Source of the DNA: Astrocystis sublimbata
Lineage: Eukaryota; Ascomycota; Sordariomycetes; Xylariales; Xylariaceae
Length of the DNA: 64,000 nt
Direction of reading: 5' to 3'
Assembly (NCBI GenBank): GCA_022453515.1
Contig: JAJNNY010000038.1
Location: 62,001 to 126,000, forward strand
Position numbers and translations under genes: made by a program. Position 1 is the first letter of the stretch, and every line of letters starts with the position of its first letter. Positions 59,601 through 64,000 of this stretch are shown here, one piece after another. The notes beneath the pieces were generated by a model that searched no databases, was not told the origin of the DNA, and was given only the letters and a program-made list of their open reading frames with translations.

Positions 59601-61687
59601 GATGTCAAGGCACGTCCGTCTAGCATAGAGCTCTTACGGGGTGGCAAGTTACCTATTGAGATGGAAAACGAAACAACGCGCCGTGCGCTTGCAAGTCTCA
59701 CAAGTACTAGCTCTCCATATTATCCGAAGGTTGTCTCGACATTGTTCGCTGCTCCCTTAGAGCCGACGAAGAACTTCGCTTGGGACATGTCCGCTTCGTG
59801 TCCCGACACTGCTGAATTATTATATCGTGGTATAGCAAAAGAGGAACTGACGTCGATATTCCGCCGACATGGCGCTGTTGAGGCTCCTAGGAGCTCCCTC
59901 TATCCGCGCTCACCGCATTATTCTGCTAGCCACAACATCGTGCAACTTCTTGATCAGAACGGTACAGTTGTACAGCTCCCGTTCGATCTTATGCTGGGAA
60001 ATGCTCGCCTGCTCGCCGCGCAGTCTCACCCCCCGGAAAATCGTCGGTCTTTCACATTTGGTCAAGTTTACCGCGACAGGCATAGTGGGGGTCAGCCACA
60101 AATGATAGGAGAAGTTGATTTCGATATCACTTCGGCAGACACTCTAGACTTGGCGTTGAAGGAAGCCGAAGTTATCAAGGTCTTAGATGAGATTATTGAC
60201 ACTTTCCCAAGTACATCGTCCATGTGCTTTCATCTTGGTCATTCGGATCTCTTGCAGCTGATCTTTGATTACTGTAATATCGACTTGAGTGCAAGACAAG
60301 CTACGGCAGAATCCCTCACCAGGCTCAATATCCATTCCTTCACCTTTCAGAAGATACGGGCTGAGCTGCGATCACCCCTCATTGGGATCTCGACTACAAG
60401 TATCGAGGATCTGCGTCGATTCGATTTTCGTGGTAAGTTATTCTAATCGTGGCAGCATCATATGTGTACTAAAACTCTGTTAGATACACCTGTGAGGGCA
60501 TTCGCGAAGCTGAAGACATTGTTTGAGGGCACTCCTTACTACCAGCAGTTGCATCCTACTATTGCCCATCTCAAAGGAGTGATAGAATACACGAAACGTC
60601 TCGGTGTTCATGCCAAGATATACATCAATCCTTTGAGCAGTCTCAAAGCTAATTTCTTCGCTGGTGGTATCATGTTCCAGTGTCTCTACGACAAGAAGTA
60701 CAAAGACGTCTTCGCAGCTGGTGGTCGATATGACAGTTTGATCAGGGCGCATCGTCCGAAAATTGGTAGTCAGGGCGGAGGGCCTCATGCCGTCGGTTTC
60801 AGTCTAGCCTGGGAGAAACTCGCGAAACTTCCGAAATCAGCGGGTAAAGCTTTCCTCAGGAAGCCCGAAGAGGAACAGCAAGGCGTATTCAATACCAAAC
60901 GAGTAAGTTGTGCAGTTGTATCAAACCAAGGCCTGTCAATAACATGACGCAGTGCGACGTGCTGGTTGCAAGCTTCGATGCACAAACCCTACGCACTACC
61001 GGTATCGAGATTGTGTCTGTTCTCTGGCGCCATGAGATTAGTGCCGAGCTTGCTCGAGATTCTCGTTCACCAGAAGAATTGATATCGAGAAATCGAGACG
61101 AGTCGTATTCATGGATCGTCATTATCAAACCCGATAGCCTCAAGATCAGGACAATGGACCGAAAAGATGTCCCGGACGCGGAGATTGCGACAAGTGAACT
61201 TCTACCATGGCTCAAAGTTGCACTTCGTGAACGTGGTTCTCGCCTCCAAGTATCACATAAGCAGGCCGATACAACCGGAAGCGCAACATCACATTCTCAA
61301 GGAGCTAGTGTTACGCCTAATACTGGGCAAGAGGTACGCGTTCTAGTGGCCGGCACCAGGTCCAAGAAATTTAACCGTCAGACTGTGATTGAGCAGGCCC
61401 AAGGTAATGCCGCGGGCTTGGTCCAAAACTTCCTCGATGGTCCAATCGCTGCTGTAGAGACATCGGATCATGTCCTCGATCTAATCCAAATTACTGCTCT
61501 CTCAGAGGTCGAAAGTTGGCGCAAAGCAGAACAGGCTGTCGATAAGAATGAGAGAAGATATATGCGGGATATTCATGAGATGTTAGCTGGTTGGCGGGCA
61601 ACGTGGGAGCAGAAAGGCGGAGGTCGCCACGCCTTTGTCTACAATTTCCGAACCACGAAGTGCATATACTACGATCTTGGCGCATGA
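56603..61687 (+). CDS. gcn2: eIF2-alpha kinase GCN2 (cpc-3 type)
   Basis: GCN2 senses uncharged tRNA and phosphorylates eIF2alpha, starting the amino-acid (cross-pathway) response. Five exons join: 56603-58948, 59024-59362, 59436-60432, 60484-60902 and 60953-61687 (1611 residues). In order: RWD domain (NEEIMVLQAIYGDDY, about residues 45-155, the GCN1-binding part), a charged coil, a pseudokinase domain (about 270-580; HQDIHPGN replaces the HRD motif), the active kinase with P-loop GRLGKGGFGEVV (about 602), an acidic insert, HRDLKPEN (about 820), DFG and APE, then a HisRS-like domain (FTFGQVYR, AAGGRYDSLI) and the C-terminal ribosome/dimer region. The start MAWKTPGP fits related fungi. The frame is open somewhat upstream, but without another ATG. 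Confidence 0.95.
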
Positions 61688-62322
61688 TTGGTCTGTCGAT
61701 ACGAGCATGGTTCAGACTGCGAACCATTGCAGGATATTTGATGTGGTGCTCCGCTTTGAACCGATGTTCGCAATACGATTGATGTCTTATGAGTAATGAG
61801 TCACTTCCAAGCAAATAGATTTTCGAAGCATACCATTCGTGTCGTTGCGGCATGTATATGCATTGAAGGGACTTTCTCTCCCAGCAGCCTGATGCGGATG
61901 AAAACTAGGTTGGATGTGTTGGGATGTCGAAGTCGCTTGCACTCCTAACTACCTTTGTCGGTTTGCAGATGTGATGATGATATGAAAATGAACCAAGATC
62001 ACAATGGCAAGCTTTGAGCAGCTCAGACAAGTGGATTGTGGCTAACTGAGTAGCTGGTTGTTCCAAAGTAAAGAGGAAACATATGCTCTTTGTCCTCCAA
62101 GGACAATCCCTCTGGCAGTAACTTATCACTCCTGGCAGTTGAACACTACATATTCAATGGATAAGAGTCTATAGTACAGATTGTTCACGGATCTATTATA
62201 GCTGCACCACCCGGACAGCATGCATGCATGTACCTTTCCTGATGACACACACACAACTATCTCCCACTTTCTGTTCATCGGCATCGACGTCGAGATTTTT
62301 CACACTACAACAGTAATACAAG
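61688..62322. other. Intergenic region downstream of gcn2
   Basis: About 0.6 kb with no supportable gene or repeat. Confidence 0.5.
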
Positions 62323-63132
62323 ATGGGAAGACTCTCCAACAGTAATACGAAACGCAAGAGAATCCAAGAGTTCGGGCTACTAAGGCAAGCGACTGTTTGG
62401 GACAAGGGACTTACATCCTTCATAGACCCATACTTGATGTATAACCATCCCGACCCAGTGAAAACCCCATCTAGCCCGGAATGGAGCACTTACACAATAA
62501 CATGCCCGAGCGCCTCGGTGAACGCGGCCTCGAGGCTCCTGAATGAGTACGCAGTCTCTCACTCACACGACGCGTACGTGACCTTCTGCGTACAGCTAAC
62601 CGAGGGCACAGAAGCCGGTTCTCCGCGCGTAACGGCCATGCGCTACGCTGAGATGATAGCTGACAACTATGTGCATGCACTTACGTCGTGGTCACAGTCT
62701 AGTAGACCCGCGTCTTCGCCGCCGCTGCGATCCAATTCCGTGTCCTCATCCTTCCTTACCCCTTCCCCCTTGGCGGGGCTCCGCTGGCTTGGAGTAGCTA
62801 ATATCCTCCACGCGGGCTCGAGGGACACGTTCAAGAAGATTTTCTGCTATAAGGGGCGAGACATCTACTCGAGGGGCATCGTTGAGATCCGGCCGGATGT
62901 GGATTTCGAGCGAGAAGGCAGCCTGCAGCTCGTGGAGGCGATTCTCAACGACCCCTTCACGCGCGGCGTGTTCAAGTTGCTGCGTCTCTATAGAGAAGAG
63001 ATGGAGTCAGCTTCCGTCAGGCGGTTTCTGTTCCTCAGCAACGGGTACGATGGTCGCCAATTTTCAGAGGAGCCGTCGCCGCTGGAGCTGAGGCTAGATC
63101 TCATCGTAGAGCTGGCGAGGCCTGGTAAGTAA
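62323..63132 (+). CDS. Unrecognised protein, 269 residues
   Basis: I do not recognise this protein. It is a single open frame starting MGRLSNSNTKRKRIQEFGLL, basic at the N terminus, with a Ser/Pro-rich linker (about residues 130-150) before the segment LRWLGVANILHAGSRDTFKKIFCYKGRDIY. The C-terminal half is well balanced and looks folded (VEIRPDVDFEREGSLQLVEAIL, FKLLRLYREEMES). There is no signal peptide or membrane span. The stop follows a GTAAGT that could be an intron donor, but the next acceptor (TTTAG near 63203) leads straight to a stop, so the C terminus hardly changes. GC content and codon use look like the neighbouring real genes, which is the main support for it. Confidence 0.6.
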   Translation: MGRLSNSNTKRKRIQEFGLLRQATVWDKGLTSFIDPYLMYNHPDPVKTPSSPEWSTYTITCPSASVNAASRLLNEYAVSHSHDAYVTFCVQLTEGTEAGSPRVTAMRYAEMIADNYVHALTSWSQSSRPASSPPLRSNSVSSSFLTPSPLAGLRWLGVANILHAGSRDTFKKIFCYKGRDIYSRGIVEIRPDVDFEREGSLQLVEAILNDPFTRGVFKLLRLYREEMESASVRRFLFLSNGYDGRQFSEEPSPLELRLDLIVELARPGK

Positions 63133-63801
63133 TGGAGTTAGGGAGTCAGAAGGCAAGGAGGCAGGGAGGAAGGAAGCAATGGCCTGTCCGACTCTGCGCT
63201 TTAGGATAAAGTGAGACTATCAACTGGCACGCATATGCATTAATTTAGATACAGCTTAAGTCTTTTATCAATCAAGTATTAAGTAACAAGGCTCACGTCT
63301 TACGACATGCCAGCCCGAGCCCACAGTCGAATATTCTTCTGTGGCATCAAAATGCTAAGATGAGTGCCGAGCACTATGCACAAAGACAAATTTCGTTGGG
63401 ATAATTTTGATTGGACATTATTATGAAGCGACCTATCCGTCATGAAATTTCAATTGAAAAATGGGAGGTAAGAGGTGGCATGATTATTTATACAGATTAC
63501 GAAAACTGAGACATAATACATCCTCTATCATACAGAGTGACGCGCTGTAAACCTCAAATTCCAAGCCACCAATATCCATGATATACATTCCATGTCGTTA
63601 TGGTATGTCAAGTGTGGGCTTGATTGATACCCGCGAAACCTCGTAGTTGTAATGCAAAGCCCCCCTTTTCCAGTATTTTGAACAGCTCCGCGTATCCTAC
63701 GCTACAGGGTGAGATGTGTGGCCAGCGTGTTCCCGGCTAGAGTTGTCTTCGTTGTTGCCCATCTCATGTGCCTAATTCGAGTTGAAGTTACTTCGGCTCC
63801 A
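63133..63801. other. Intergenic region between convergent genes
   Basis: About 0.67 kb, partly AT-rich, with a purine-rich GGAGGCAGGGAGGAAGGAAG tract near 63155. No gene is seen. Confidence 0.5.
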
Positions 63802-64000
63802 CTAGTAATCGTTCTTTGGATCGTCACTGCGCTCCTCCTTTGATTCTACTTGCTGGGTCTCAGGATCTTTATTTGGAGCCTGGAAGATCTTTGGTGGTCT
63901 ACGAAAGACGTCTTCCCACTGAAGCGGCTCGTCGAAGCCAACCATGTGCAATGGGCGGCCCTCCGATTTCCGGGATTCTTGTTTTCTGAACTCTCGGCCT
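63802..64000 (-). CDS. 3' end of an unrecognised gene, continuing beyond the right edge
   Basis: The frame is open from the window edge to a TAG at 63804-63802, giving at least 65 C-terminal residues. They are charged and hydrophilic (KSEGRPLHMVGFDEPLQWEDVFRRPPKIFQ, then an acidic/basic tail ending DDPKNDY). MVGFDEPLQWEDVF could be the end of a folded region; the tail looks disordered. Too little is visible to name a family, and an intron could interrupt it. Confidence 0.5.
   Translation of the reverse strand, partial: GREFRKQESRKSEGRPLHMVGFDEPLQWEDVFRRPPKIFQAPNKDPETQQVESKEERSDDPKNDY

Overview
The window is nuclear DNA of a filamentous ascomycete, most likely a Sordariomycete (Hypocreales would fit, but I cannot fix the genus). 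The grounds are short introns of about 45-160 bases with GTAAGT-like donors and CTAAC/CTGAC branch sites, a repertoire of Pezizomycotina proteins (Zn2Cys6 factor, Cut12, Cwc2, GCN2 kinase, UreF, NB-ARC/TPR receptor), a retrotransposon carrying point mutations of the RIP type, and intergenic DNA rich in the palindrome TACCTAGGTA. Exons were joined by hand from splice signals and reading-frame continuity. I saw no tRNA, rRNA or CRISPR array.

Layout. 1-1143 (-): start of a Zn2Cys6 transcription factor that runs off the left edge. 1144-18969: 17.8 kb with no gene I can support. 18970-19832 (-): thiol (Cys-type) glutathione peroxidase. 22377-23912 (+): TDA3-like FAD oxidoreductase. 24812-27217 (+): dipeptidyl peptidase III in seven exons. 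27262-28589 (-): an unrecognised protein with one membrane segment near its C terminus. 29174-39599 (+): an NB-ARC/TPR (NLR-like) gene cut by a 7.3-kb Ty3/gypsy chromovirus at 29559-36858. 39775-41523 (-): Gfo/Idh/MocA dehydrogenase, divergent from a DapA-family aldolase at 42754-43725 (+). 44477-46016 (+): DRG1/Rbg1 GTPase. 46493-47198 (-): Spo12-like protein. 48130-49662 (-): acyl-CoA dehydrogenase. 50397-51990 (+): splicing factor Cwc2. 52212-53234 (-): urease accessory UreF. 53646-55962 (-): spindle pole body protein Cut12. 56603-61687 (+): eIF2alpha kinase GCN2 (cpc-3 type). 62323-63132 (+): unrecognised protein. 63802-64000 (-): 3' end of another gene.

The right half (44-64 kb) is ordinary gene-dense housekeeping DNA. 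The left half is gene-poor and holds the accessory features. Three stand out. First, two introns of the Gfo/Idh gene share a 126-base segment (about 78% identical, ungapped by my count), as expected of introner-like elements. Second, the chromovirus has exact 5-bp target duplications (CAGAG), 330-bp LTRs differing only by C/T and G/A changes, and an 11-base self-priming site of the Tf1 type just inside its 5' LTR. Third, the disrupted receptor gene reads in frame on both sides of the insertion.

The genes do not form one pathway. The only neighbours whose functions plausibly connect are the divergent Gfo/Idh dehydrogenase and DapA-type aldolase, which could act together on a sugar acid or keto acid.
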